From contig NC_046683.1 in the NCBI RefSeq assembly GCF_009870125.1, positions 44,717,869-44,781,868 of the forward strand: DNA of 64,000 nt. Direction: 5' to 3'. The DNA comes from Drosophila pseudoobscura (Eukaryota > Arthropoda > Insecta > Diptera > Drosophilidae). Of the stretch, positions 10,220 through 20,754 are shown in pieces. Numbering within the stretch: position 1 is the first letter of the stretch; the number at the start of each line of letters is the position of its first letter. The notes below the pieces were generated by a model. The model searched no databases. It had not been told where the DNA came from and saw nothing but the letters and a program-made list of their open reading frames with translations. The position numbers and the translations under genes were made by a program.

Positions 10220-11120
10220 CGTCCGAGTGGGCCATAATGCTCGATTACGGATTATCGCTTGCAAGCCATCTGAACGCCACTTGATTGCTGAACTAATGGA
10301 AATACATATTTTTGCTTTCATTTTTTGTTAGGGGTTTTCGATAGGAATGGGGTTGTGTTCAGAGTGTGTTCCCAATGTGGTAAACTCCTTATAAAGGGGT
10401 CAATTTGTTCTATCCTAAAAGAGGATAAGTATGCATTATATACATACATCTGTGATCGATATAATTCTAAGTCAAAACTCATTGATTTACCTGGAAAACC
10501 CATCATCATTGAAACCCCGTGATTCGTAGATAAGCCGATGTCAGAAACTCTTGCTTTAAACATAGATTTGATATAGGTAAGTATGTATGTATGTACCTGT
10601 GCCATTATCGGTATCTTTTGATAACATATTCATTCAATTGTTGACGTATTACTATTCCAAAGCGTAATACTATCATAGAAAGGTGCTTACTAAGAAAAGT
10701 GCTTATACTTCTCCGATCTTATCTGGCTGATAGTTTTTTATAAAATGCGAGCAGAAAAAACGTTTCTCTCATGCGATATTTGAGAGCCACTCACTTTTGC
10801 AACTGGTAGACCAAGTCAGATGGATGCAGTAGGTCTTCAGGGCTCTCAACTCCCTACTCAAAAGGGAATCTTCATTCACTTTTATCACCTGCAGTCTATA
10901 TAATACGCCGATTTCAATTAACGATCCTTCATAATGATTCATTGGGATTCAATTATAAGTCTCACACAAATTAAGGAACAACCTTCAAGTAGATTGTTTG
11001 CAGCTCGTATCTATGGGAATAATCCCAACCAGGCCAGGTGGTTCTACGCCGCCAACTATCTGGGGTGCTCAATGGTCAAGGGCTTCTCGATCGGCGATAA
11101 GGCATATGGCTCCTCTGTTC
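10220..11120. other. Intergenic region between divergent proteases 2 and 3
   Basis: About 900 bp, probably shared upstream control DNA for the two divergent proteases. Several GATA-type sites are visible: TTATCTG near 10723, CTGATAG near 10728 and CGATAAG at 11095-11101. I see no gene. Confidence 0.4.
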
Positions 11121-11121
11121 C

Positions 11122-11152
11122 TATATAACCGTTGGACAATCCTCTTCACCAG
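11122..11152 (+). promoter_or_regulatory. TATA box and initiator of protease 3
   Basis: TATATAA at 11122-11128 is followed about 25-30 nt later by ACCAGTCATT, an initiator-like site. The ATG is at 11177. A GATA site (CGATAAGG) lies about 25 nt upstream of the TATA box. Confidence 0.6.
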
Positions 11153-11176
11153 TCATTTGACAACCAATTAAGTAAG

Positions 11177-11989
11177 ATGAAGATACTGTCACTTATCCTG
11201 CTGACTGTCGCGTTGGCTGGCTCCTGCGCAGCTGTACCCCTTCCGGCTGGTCTGGAGTCACGCATCACCAACGGGGACCTGGCCGTGGTGGGACAGTTTC
11301 CCTACCAGGCGGGTCTGAACATCTCCTTTGGCAATACGAGCACCTGGTGCGGCGGTACTCTGATCTCCCATCGCTGGATTGTGACGGCTGCGCACTGCAC
11401 TGATGGGGCCGAGTCGGTCACCGTCTACCTGGGCGCCATTAACATCCAGGACGAGAACGAGCCCGGACAGAGGCGGTTCGAGGTGGCCAAGTCTGGGATG
11501 ATTGTGCACACCAACTGGACAGCGAGCACGGTGGCCAACGACATTTCACTGATCCGGCTGCCCATTCTGGTGCGGTTCACCGATAGCATTCGTTCTGCCG
11601 GTTTGCCGAGGCGGGTTAATGGATCGTATCCCACCTACGAGTACCAGAAGGCCTATGCCTCGGGCTGGGGACGCGACAGCGACAGCTCCGATGTAGTGTC
11701 CCCGACGCTGCGCTTCGTGAAGATGCCCATTCTTCCGCATACCCTGTGTAAGATGTACTGGAGCGGGGCCGTGTCGGAGAATATGATCTGTATGAGCACC
11801 ACCAGCGGCAAGTCCACCTGCCAAGGGGACTCCGGCGGCCCTCTGGTCGTCATGGAGGGCAACGACACACCGACCCTAATTGGGTCCACCTCCTTCGGCA
11901 CCAATATGGGCTGCGAGGTGGGCTTTCCGGCGGTCTTTACGCGCATTACCAGCTACCTGGAATGGATCAGGGATCATGTAAAGGTTTAA
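11177..11989 (+). CDS. Secreted chymotrypsin-like serine protease, intronless
   Basis: One exon, 270 residues. I take the ATG at 11177 (MKILSLILLTVALAGSCAA) because it opens a signal peptide; the open frame upstream has no ATG. Activation is at Arg29 before ITNGD. The triad is His73 (TAAHC), Asp122 (NDISLI) and Ser219 (CQGDSGGPL), and the S1-pocket base residue is Ser. Other landmarks are WCGGTLIS, SGWGR and a terminal ITSYLEWIRDHVKV helix. It shares the S1 fold with the two proteases on its left but has no introns and lies on the opposite strand. It therefore either lost introns or arose through a separate lineage or retroposition. It is expected to be a secreted gut enzyme. Its AATAAA overlaps the stop codon, so the 3' UTR is nearly absent. 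Family sure, orthologue not assigned. Confidence 0.88.
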   Translation: MKILSLILLTVALAGSCAAVPLPAGLESRITNGDLAVVGQFPYQAGLNISFGNTSTWCGGTLISHRWIVTAAHCTDGAESVTVYLGAINIQDENEPGQRRFEVAKSGMIVHTNWTASTVANDISLIRLPILVRFTDSIRSAGLPRRVNGSYPTYEYQKAYASGWGRDSDSSDVVSPTLRFVKMPILPHTLCKMYWSGAVSENMICMSTTSGKSTCQGDSGGPLVVMEGNDTPTLIGSTSFGTNMGCEVGFPAVFTRITSYLEWIRDHVKV

Positions 11990-11994
11990 ATAAA
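11989..11994 (+). terminator. Poly(A) signal overlapping the stop codon of protease 3
   Basis: AATAAA starts at the last base of the TAA stop (11987-11989), predicting a 3' UTR of only ~15-30 nt. Confidence 0.6.
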
Positions 11995-12012
11995 AACGCA
12001 TGTACATTTATT

Positions 12013-14356
12013 TTTATTTAATTTTTTTTCCTGATTTTTTTGTTTATTTTTTTTCGCATTTTTATTGGTTTTTTGTTTGGATTTTTGCCTTGTTTTCCGA
12101 GCCCCTCGGGGATCGGGAAAGTGTCGAGTGAATTCATATTCGAACACATCGACCGACCGCACTCGTAAGAACTCGTGATCCCAATGAAACCCGGCACTGG
12201 CCCGATTCTCGAGGAGCGGCTTTTCCATTACTTTCTTTCTATGTATATACAAAAACTTAAAGTAGGGGAGGGGTGGGGTAGGGTAGGGCATGGGTGAGGG
12301 TGGGGCGGGAGTCTGGGGTAGTTTCAAGAATAAGTATGTAAAAAGAAAAAAAAATCTTAGCAGCAAATTACACATTCAAACGATTGCTCATCGATCGAAA
12401 TATTAGAAACACGGAGGTCTCCGGGGTGTCCTCTCAATAATAACTTAAATTATATGTTTTGTATTGTGTGTGTGTGTGTGTGTATGGGGGGAGTATGTGT
12501 CTGTGTGTGTTGGTGTGTGTGTTTAGTGGATAGTTTAGGGCTACATATATGTGTATATACTATTTGCATATACTATGTATGCTTGCAGCTTAATGCAGTA
12601 GTAGAGAAATTGAATACGAATACGAATACGAATAGTGGTGAAAAACATTCGCTTAACTGATTGCTTAGTGTCGAAAATTACATAAAAATTCAATTTCATT
12701 TGTTTACACTTCCTCCTGGCATTCTCCTGACTATTTGTGCCTCGAAGATGCATTTACTCACCGCTTAGATTTCTATAAGTTTCGAACTTTTTCTTTTTTT
12801 TTCATTTAGCGTCCGTGTTTTTACATCATTTTTGTAACGTTTTTCTTTTCGTTTTTCTGTTTTCTTGCACAACGATTTTTATTTTACTCATAATTTTGTT
12901 TTTGGGGGTATTTTTTTGTTTGTTTTGTTTTGTTTTGTATTCGTTTTTGTTTGGGGTTTTTTTTGTGGTTGTTGTTTTGTTTTCTTTTCGTTAATGCTAG
13001 CTTTAAAAAAAAAAAATTATAAACAAATGAAAGCTACGTCAACGTTTCGGGCGACCTTTTAAACATATTATCCACCGCCGAAACGATCAAATTTGTATTT
13101 GTATTGGTATTGGTTTAGTTTAATTCTATTCATTGAAAAGCACTGAAGTACAGTGCTGCAAGTATTGCTATTGGGGTGGTGTGGGCGTATGGAAAACCAA
13201 GTTGGAATTCGAAATTGGGCTGGGCTGGGCTGGAAAACGGGGTTAGAAAAACTTTGCTAACTAAAGAATATCCTCTCTGCATTTCCATTCACTTGCATCA
13301 TCATCATCTTCATCATCCATCATCCTTATTTACGCGTAGCAACTATGATTTAATTCAATAATTTATTATTTAGTTTGGCGTCTTTAATTTTGAATCAAAG
13401 CGCTGGCTTTATCTTCTCCCCTTTCTTCTCTTCTCCTCTCTTCGCTTCTCCTTTCTATTCTCCTCCCGCTAGTATTTCTATTCTGTTCGGTGTGGATTAT
13501 TCTGAAACTCCTTAACTCCTCCTGCAACGGCCTGCAATTAGTGGGGGGCCGCACTATATATTGTATTGTATATTTGCTAAGCGGAAGTCGGTCCTATATA
13601 TATCTTTTGAGTGTCTCTCTCTCGTTTGTGTATTCAATTGTGTGTGTGAGTGTGTGGTGTGGTGGTGTGGCTATATACATCAGATATTAGGTGTTTGTGG
13701 TTTGTTGATTTGCTAACTTAAATGCTAGACGGCCGTGTTGTGGTTGCAACTAATCGAGAAGCCCTCGCTAGAGAAGGATCTGCTCTGTATATGTCTGTGT
13801 GTTCTATTTTTCTTTCTATTTCTCTGATTCTTGGGTTCTACGTTCGATTCCGATGCCAACAACGCGTTTACAACTATTATGTGTGTGTTTTTTTTTGTGT
13901 GTGTGTGTCTAGGTGTACGTGTAATGTAGTATAATTATAAATTAATTAATGCTGTACAAAAGTTTTCGCTCATTGAGTTTTGAGTTATAGATAAAATTCT
14001 CCAACTGGAGAATCAGATCAGCCGCCTCCATCGAAGTCCATCTCCGACTTCGTCTTCGTTTCCGACTCGATTCCATTCGGCTTTGATCCTCGGGTTTGTG
14101 TGTTTGCTGGTTTTGTGGTGTGGTAAAATGAACCAAGAATAACTTAGGCCACTAATGCATCTGAATCTGCATCTCACCAACAATCCTAACGACTAAACCT
14201 AGCATCGGCTTATGGGGTCTCTATACAATTATCAAAAAGTGCGACTTATGGGTTAAGTAGGAGCTCCTCCTTCTCCTCCTCCTCTTCCTCATTTTGTTTC
14301 TATCTTCCTTTCTCCTGTGGCAGCTCCTGCCTCTTCACCTCCTCTATCTCACAACG
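12013..14356 (-). other. CycT: Cyclin T 3' UTR / intergenic, extent uncertain
   Basis: About 2.3 kb without coding potential, lying tail-to-tail with protease 3. Minus-strand AATAAA signals occur at 12018-12013 and 12012-12007, and another in the run near 13362. The long T-rich (on plus) sequence and (GT)n tract at 12464-12517 are typical of UTR or spacer. If the distal signals are used, the CycT 3' UTR would end within ~20 nt of the protease 3 end. Confidence 0.35.
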
Positions 14357-17300
14357 CTACTTCTTGCTGTATACGGGCAGGGCGGGCGGTGGCAGGCCAG
14401 CATGGAGAACAGCATTCGCGGGCGTCATCAGCATGGAGGATGTGGTGGTGGTCATCGGCATGCTCGAGGCCAGGCTCATCGCCGTGGAGATGTTGGGTGC
14501 GGCGCCTGCACCGCCGAGAGGAGCAAATACGCCGCTGCCAACGCCACCACCGATGCCTGCTCCGACAGCTCCATTGTATTTCGAATAATCCTGACCCTTG
14601 CTCTTCTTGCTCTCCTTGTCCCTGTCGCGTTCGCTGTGCTTCTTCTTGTTGCTGCCGCTGCTACTGCTGCTGCCCGAGGAGGCCGTGTTATAGCTGCCGG
14701 CGTATGGAGGCAATGCAGGAACAGGGACCGATGCCACACCAGCGCCGGATGAAGCTGTTGTAGTGCCCACCGCTGGAGCTAAGCCATAGCCCGGAGCCAC
14801 CGCCAAGCCGGCAGCCGTGGAGTAGTTGCTCGGCTCTACCTTGTTCTTGCTAATCTTCAGCTTGAGGGGAGCCGCCGTGCCCACCTGGAGGCCGCCGTTG
14901 GGATTCGTCGAGGCACTGGTCTTGATCACCATCTTGAGGGAGTCGTTGGCCAGCGAGCTGTCCTTGCCACTGCGCTCTTTCTGCTTGTCCTTCTTGTGTT
15001 TCTTGCGCTCCTCCTTATCCGACTTGTCCTTTGACTTATCCTTCTCCTTGTGTTTATGCTTCTCCTTCTTCTTTTTCTTCTCAGACTTGCTGCTGCTGTC
15101 ATCCTTGAGGTCGCCGCCGCCCAGCTTGGTGAGCGCGTCCACCTCCATTGGGGTGACGGAGGCTAGGAGATTGGACATGGCATTCATGTTGCCCATCAAC
15201 GGCTCCTTCTTGATGGTCGCCGGCGTGGGCATGGGCTCTAGGAGTTCCGCTGGTGGCTTTAGTCCCGGCATGATGAGGGCATCCGGCTTCAAGAGCGACA
15301 CATTCGACGGACAGAGACTCTCCTTGAGCAGACTACGCACCAGATCCGGCGTAGTCTCAATGCCATTCGACATATTCAGGGGCGTGTGCTTCTCCTCATA
15401 GCTGGGATATGCGGGCAGGCCGCTGCTGTTATCCAGTTTGCGGAGCTTCTCGCGCGGCAGGCTGCCGCCGTCCAGGTCATCCAGCTTGTTCAGTCCATAC
15501 TGACTGCCTGAGATTTCGTTGGCCCGCTTCAAATTGCCGACATCGCGGATCTCATTGGAATTGGCCAGCAGTTCCCCTCCGTGCGGCTGCGGCGGCTTCT
15601 TGTGCGGCGGCATCATGGCTGCATTCTTCGCTGACGCACTGCCCCCACTGCTGCTGGTCATGGGCATCACGGGACGATGTTTGTCCTTCTTGGTGGGCGT
15701 GAGGCGCTCCTTCTTGGGGCTGTTCTTGTCGCGCGGATGATTGTTCAGCTTGAAATCGTGGCCCAGCGGAGCCGGAGGTGGCAGGAGGCCGTTGAAGGGC
15801 TGGCTTTGCGGCTCCTTCTTGATATCGCTCCATTCGGGACTGAACATGGAATTGTTCTTGGCCTGCGACGATGCCTGGGGAGGCGCTTCCAAGGAAAGCT
15901 GCTGCTGCTGCTGTTGCTGCGGCTGCTGCATGTGACTGTAGCCCTGGCTCTGAGGATAGGGCAGCTGCTGCTCGAATGGCGGCATGCCGTGGACGGTGGA
16001 GCCGGATTTGCTGCTTCGATGGCTGCTGCCATAGCACGCCGGGGGCGGGGGCTGTGCCCCGTTGCTGCCACCCGGATAGCCTCCGCTCCCGCGTGACATC
16101 AAGGGATTGGGGGGCGCACTGTTACTATAGGATGGCGGCGCATTCGGGTACATCTTGCTGCTTTGCGACTTATCCTTTGAGGAAATGCCCGCTGAAGATG
16201 AGTTGGAGGCAGATGGATGCGTTGACGGCGGCTGCTGCGACTGGGGCTTCCCGCTCGAGGTCATTTTGTGAGTACCATGTGGAGGAATACCCACACCGAC
16301 CGGCGGCATGCCGCGCGACTTGTGATAGTCAACGGGCATGGGCGGCCGGCCGGGCTGCTGCTGGCTGGATGACGAGCTTGAGCTATTCCGTTGACTGCCA
16401 CTGCTTCCGCTGGCCGTGGCGCCCATGCTGCCGCTGCTCCGCTGGTGACCGGAGGGCAAGCGGTTGTTGTAGCCCTGCTGCTTGCCCTTGTGATCTGCAA
16501 ATAGGAACCGCTTTTAATGCCTTGCTCTCGTGGAAGACGCGCTGTCCGCTGTCTACTTACCTGGATGACCATCGGGAGGCAGACCACCCGCGTAATTTGG
16601 CAACTTATTGTGGCTAGCGGACGACGACGACGATGATGATGATGAGGAGCTGAGAGGCACATTGCTTGCGGAAGATGAACGCTGATGGCTGCCATCTGGT
16701 CGCCTCTGCTGCGGCACCATCGCTGGCGGCGGTAAAAGCGTCGACTGCTCCCGCTCCCGCTCGCGCTCCCGTTCACGTTCACGTTCCCGTTCCCTTTCAC
16801 GATCTCGCTCCCGGTCGCGATTGTCATTTCCATTCAGGGCCAGCTCTGGCGGCGGCTCGATGTTCGAGTGATAGCCCTTCATCATCTCGCTCATCTTCCA
16901 GTCTTCCTTGGGCTTGTTGTCCTTCGATGCCGTCCGATTGCTGGCTCCCTGGGCAATCGCCTTGATTGAGTTCAGCTTGGACTTGAGGCGGGCGGGGCTC
17001 TTTTCGTAGATGGCTATAAACTCGTCCGTCAGCTGCTTGAGCAGGTCCAGCGACACGCTCTTGTCCACATAGTAGAACCAGTGCTTGCCCTCGGTCGACT
17101 GCGGGATCTCCCAGCGCGACCATTTGCAGGCCAAATAAATGCAGAAACATGCCACCACAGTGGGTCGATATTGCAGGCACATCGAGGTCAGATGCAGGCT
17201 GTTTCCAGGATGGTAGTTTAGTGAAATTAAATGGCAAGTCGATGGGGAAAGTCTGCAGACATGTGTGTGTGCGCGCAGGGGGGTACCACGTTTGTGCGGG

Positions 17301-18631
17301 GGTAGACCCCGTTTTCCCCCGATTTGAACAAATAACTAAAATTCCAGTAGTCTTTCTCGTATCACCGAAGGGTGACCCCTTTCTTTATTTTGTCTTTATT
17401 CTCTTTTCCCTTCCAATTACATTTTTATTGCAGAAAAAACCCATGGTAATCGATGGCCAGTCCGATAATGCCCCTTAAAAATCGGACAAATTGCTTCGGC
17501 ATATCATAAAATAAAAATGTTTCTGTTTCTGGTCAAAACGTGTTTACAAGATGTGTGTTTACACTTGGGATTTTAGCGGATTAGACGAGCCCGAGACAGC
17601 GAGTGTCCTTGTGTGCAAAATGTCCGCAGTCAGGTCCGGTTCGGTCTGTACTTATTTTCTTTTGTTCTGGGCAGATAGAAAACTATTACCTAAGCAGGTA
17701 GCCGAATCATCGAATGGCTTGACTCCAGGCTTTTGTCCCCAGGCCATTTCTGAGTACAGGAACCACTCCGTACAGGAGTGGAAATGTCTATGGCATATCA
17801 CCGCCTCACCGCACACACACACACGATCATACGCATATACCATTACGTTTGAGGATGGGGAATGGAGATCTGATCAAGGATTGGGTCACCAGAGTGGGGA
17901 GGCATACCTGTTTGAGGCCAAAAAGTAGGAGGTCTGCGCCAGATCCTTGCACGCTAAAATACATCACAGTAATCAATTCACAAATCGCTCTATGTGCATA
18001 TCATTTGGGATTTTGGGATATATTTTAGAGCAGATTGGTGCCTACCTTTGACCAGCTGGCACGTGCGCACCACATGCGTGTGCGGGTGATCGATGGCCAC
18101 ATCGAAGCCGAGCGTCTGCAGCAGCACGTTCTCGTTGAAGACGAGCTCCTGGGCGAGATCGGCGTAGTTTTGCTCGGTGGTCGGTGGCAGGCACTTGTTG
18201 GCGGCTCGTATCACATGCTCCAGCTTACGAGGCTGCTCCTCGACCTTGGCCGCCAGAAAGAGGCTCGCCGATGCCATGGAGTTGCGATGGAAGTGGGTGA
18301 ATGAATGGAACGCATAGAACCGGTGCATATACACAATTGCCGTATTGATGCACAGCTGGGACACCTGCAGCCGCTGGCCCATCTCCTGTATCAGGTAGGC
18401 GGTCATCTGCCTGTACTGGAGCTCGTCGTCGCCTTTGATGCCGCATCGGCGACTGGGCGAGTTGGTCAACTGCTCATTGCTGAAGTACCAGATCTTGTCC
18501 TTCTCGAATGGCAGATTGTTGTTGCTGCTAGTGCTAGTGCTGCTGCTGGCGCCGGGCGCTGCACTGGCCGAGCCGGAGGAGCCTGCACTCGTGGAGCTGC
18601 CCGTGGGCATTGGCGTCGCCATGAGACTCAT
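14357..18631 (-). CDS. CycT: Cyclin T, regulatory subunit of P-TEFb
   Basis: Four exons with GT-AG junctions and matching phases (18631-18046, 17953-17908, 17198-16561, 16494-14357) encode 1135 residues; the melanogaster protein is ~1100. A Ser-rich N-terminus precedes the cyclin boxes from residue ~44 ([45 protein letters not shown]). The second box crosses the 46-nt exon 2 ([14 protein letters not shown]) and continues with [20 protein letters not shown]. The long tail has poly-Ser, an Arg-Glu/Arg-Asp run (~residues 340-360), poly-Q, a Lys-rich segment ([20 protein letters not shown]) and Gly/Ala-rich sequence. Cyclin T pairs with Cdk9 in the nucleus and drives release of paused RNA polymerase II by phosphorylating the CTD, NELF and Spt5. 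Basic and His/Lys-rich tails in this family help bind the CTD. The ATG gives MSLMATPMP, which fits the family. Confidence 0.93.
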
Positions 18632-19450
18632 TGCCGCCGCCGCCGCCTCCGCTGCCGTTGCTGATTGCTTTGCCCTTTCCGTTGTGTAGTTTCACATGCA
18701 AGCCTCTTTATTGCGCGCCGCCACAGATGGATCACACAGATTCTGCTTGCTGCCTGATTTCTCCTCTCCTCTCCGCACTCTTCCTCTTGCTTTGCGGACT
18801 GCTGACTCAAGCGCTGCCGTCGTAGGAACTGTACGAAGAAGCAGAGCGCTATTTCTTTGTCGGCTGTGTGGTACAAGGCGAGTGCGTTAGTGTTGGTGCT
18901 GGTGTTGGTGTTGGTATTGGTGGTGGTGATGGCGTGGGTGGTGGGGAGGCGGAATGGGGAACGGGGAGCGCTCGCTGCGGCTGCCACAGCACATTGGCTA
19001 TGTGAGACGCGAAATGCACATTCGATTCGCCTGCGATTAGCTGTTGCGGCTATAGTTTTTCACACTTTTTCCGCCGCGCTGCTCTTGTCTGCTGCGTCTG
19101 TGTGTGTGCGTGTGTGGTGTGGTTTTCTGGAAATTGCGACTGCGGGACACTACCGCGACAGCGACGTGTTATGCAACTTTCGCTTCAATTCATAGTTACT
19201 TGTATTGCAATTGCCGTCGCGTTGGCCACAAACACCGTCACCATTTGTTTACTGCACTTGATTTATTCTACGACGCATCACAAAAATGGATCTGGACAAT
19301 GACAAAACTTGCAGAAAAAATGTATTCAATATCACTCACACGGACACCAGTGTCGTGTCGGACTTATCGAAAAAATATACCGTCCGACCCTCAGAAATAT
19401 ACCAAAATACACCGTCTCATTTTAAAAATATACCGTAAATATACTGACGA
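18632..19450 (-). promoter_or_regulatory. CycT: CycT leader and housekeeping-type promoter
   Basis: Upstream of the CycT ATG there is no TATA box. Between 19364 and 19447 there are four or five copies of the GGTATATTT-type element (minus strand), matching the Drosophila core-promoter motif KTYRGTATWTTT (Ohler motif 6), typical of constitutively expressed genes. Just inside lies GTGTGAGTG near 19335. Transcription probably starts at about 19.25-19.35 kb, giving a ~0.6-0.7 kb leader, unless an unseen intron exists. Confidence 0.45.
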
Positions 19451-19467
19451 ATTCAAGTTCTACTATA

Positions 19468-19990
19468 TATGTATATTTATCGTTTTTGATATTCCGTCGA
19501 ATATTACTAGCTAGATAGATCTTTCCGCCCTGCCCAGATAATTTTATCTAATTAATGAACCTATTTTCTACCAGACTGGTTTATTTTAAATACTCGCTTT
19601 TATTGGATTTCGCATAAAACAGGTTTTAGCGAAAGAGGTCAAACAAAAAAAGTTTGGGAGTAATATTTCTTACTGCTCAATTTTGATATTCCGTTGAATA
19701 ATGATGGCTTACGAAAGCCCTCAACCCTGCTCACACAGTTTTATCCTATTGATGAATACATTTTCTACATTAACTACTTTTAAGTACTCTCATTTATTTT
19801 ATTTTGACTAAAAAACGGCTTTCAACAAAAAAAAAACCAGTAGCAATATTGTCACGACAATGTTGCTGGTATTTTAAGACTTGTTGCTTGTCAACTGGAG
19901 CATTTAGCCCATACAAATTAATGTGCCAGCAAATTTTGTGCATCAGCATGCCTTGCAATGTATTTTTTTATACCATTTGTTTTTAAATAT
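19468..19990 (+). repeat. Diverged ~196-bp tandem repeat, copy B (about 2.6 units)
   Basis: Same family as 5592-5985. ATATTCCGTYGAAT recurs at ~19489 and 19686 (offset 197) and CTTTTATTG/CATTTATTTTATT at ~19597 and ~19793 (offset ~196). It shares AGGTTTTAGCGAAA and several other blocks with copy A. The block is bracketed by two near-identical 21-bp sequences at 19430-19450 and 20049-20069. Confidence 0.65.
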
Positions 19991-20025
19991 ACCTTTGAAA
20001 ATTAAATTTAATAGGTGAAATCGAT

Positions 20026-20752
20026 AAAATATACCATTATATACCGATATACCGTAAATATACCGATGACAAAACGACCTTAGCCCACCAAAACCCCCTT
20101 TATTTAAGGATTATAGTACTTGAATTAATTCGCGAAAAATGATACCAATAATAATTCTTCTTTCAGATCCATACCATCCTTCCTCTTTACATACCAAGCA
20201 GCCTACGATATCTTTCACTGAACTGCTTAAACTTTCATAAAATATCATTAAAATGTCAATATATCGATATATCGGAACAAATTCAAAAATTGTATTTTCA
20301 GCTGTGTTTGAGTTCCAATATTGTTTTTTTCAGCGACTTTAGGACGGCGCGTTCTTTTACATGCAGCAGCCTGCAGTTATTTTCAATAAATATAATAACT
20401 GTTGATGCCGCTCGTTCTGAAGCTGCAGAGCTGGCTGGGGGTTTTAAATATTTAAGAGCCAGCTGTGAAATATTTGGGTACCCTCTTCCTTCTTAGATGC
20501 CAAATAGGCAATGGGGTCTGTTTTTCGGTAAGCACTTGTAATCTAGATATGTCTGAAAATATCGATTTGTGATATAATATATTGCGCCTATCGATTTGAG
20601 AGATCGAAAATTAAAAAATCTTTAAATGTGATATATAAAAGGTTATTTAAATGGATTAAATTTCCCATTATGCTCCGTAAATATACCTTCAACTTGATTT
20701 CGCGGTCAAAATATACCAAAAAGTATATATTTGGCCGTAAGTGGTCACACTG
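20026..20752. promoter_or_regulatory. Cluster of housekeeping promoter motifs with no assigned gene
   Basis: [14 protein letters not shown] elements (motif 6 in reverse) occur at 20026-20069 and 20683-20735. A perfect DRE (TATCGATA) is at 20262-20269. TGGTCACACTG, a full match to YGGTCACACTR (Ohler motif 1, the M1BP site), is at 20742-20752 on the plus strand. Together these normally mark a housekeeping promoter. I see no coding exon immediately downstream on the plus strand. Confidence 0.45.
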
Positions 20753-20754
20753 AC

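Noticed and set aside
10318..10605. 95-codon open frame on the minus strand between two proteases
   Set aside because: Its N-terminal part comes from a (GTAT)n microsatellite and no family resemblance is visible.
17551..17928. 125-codon plus-strand open frame with ATG inside CycT intron 2
   Set aside because: Runs antisense across CycT exon 2 and includes a CACA repeat; no domain. Left as chance unless conserved.
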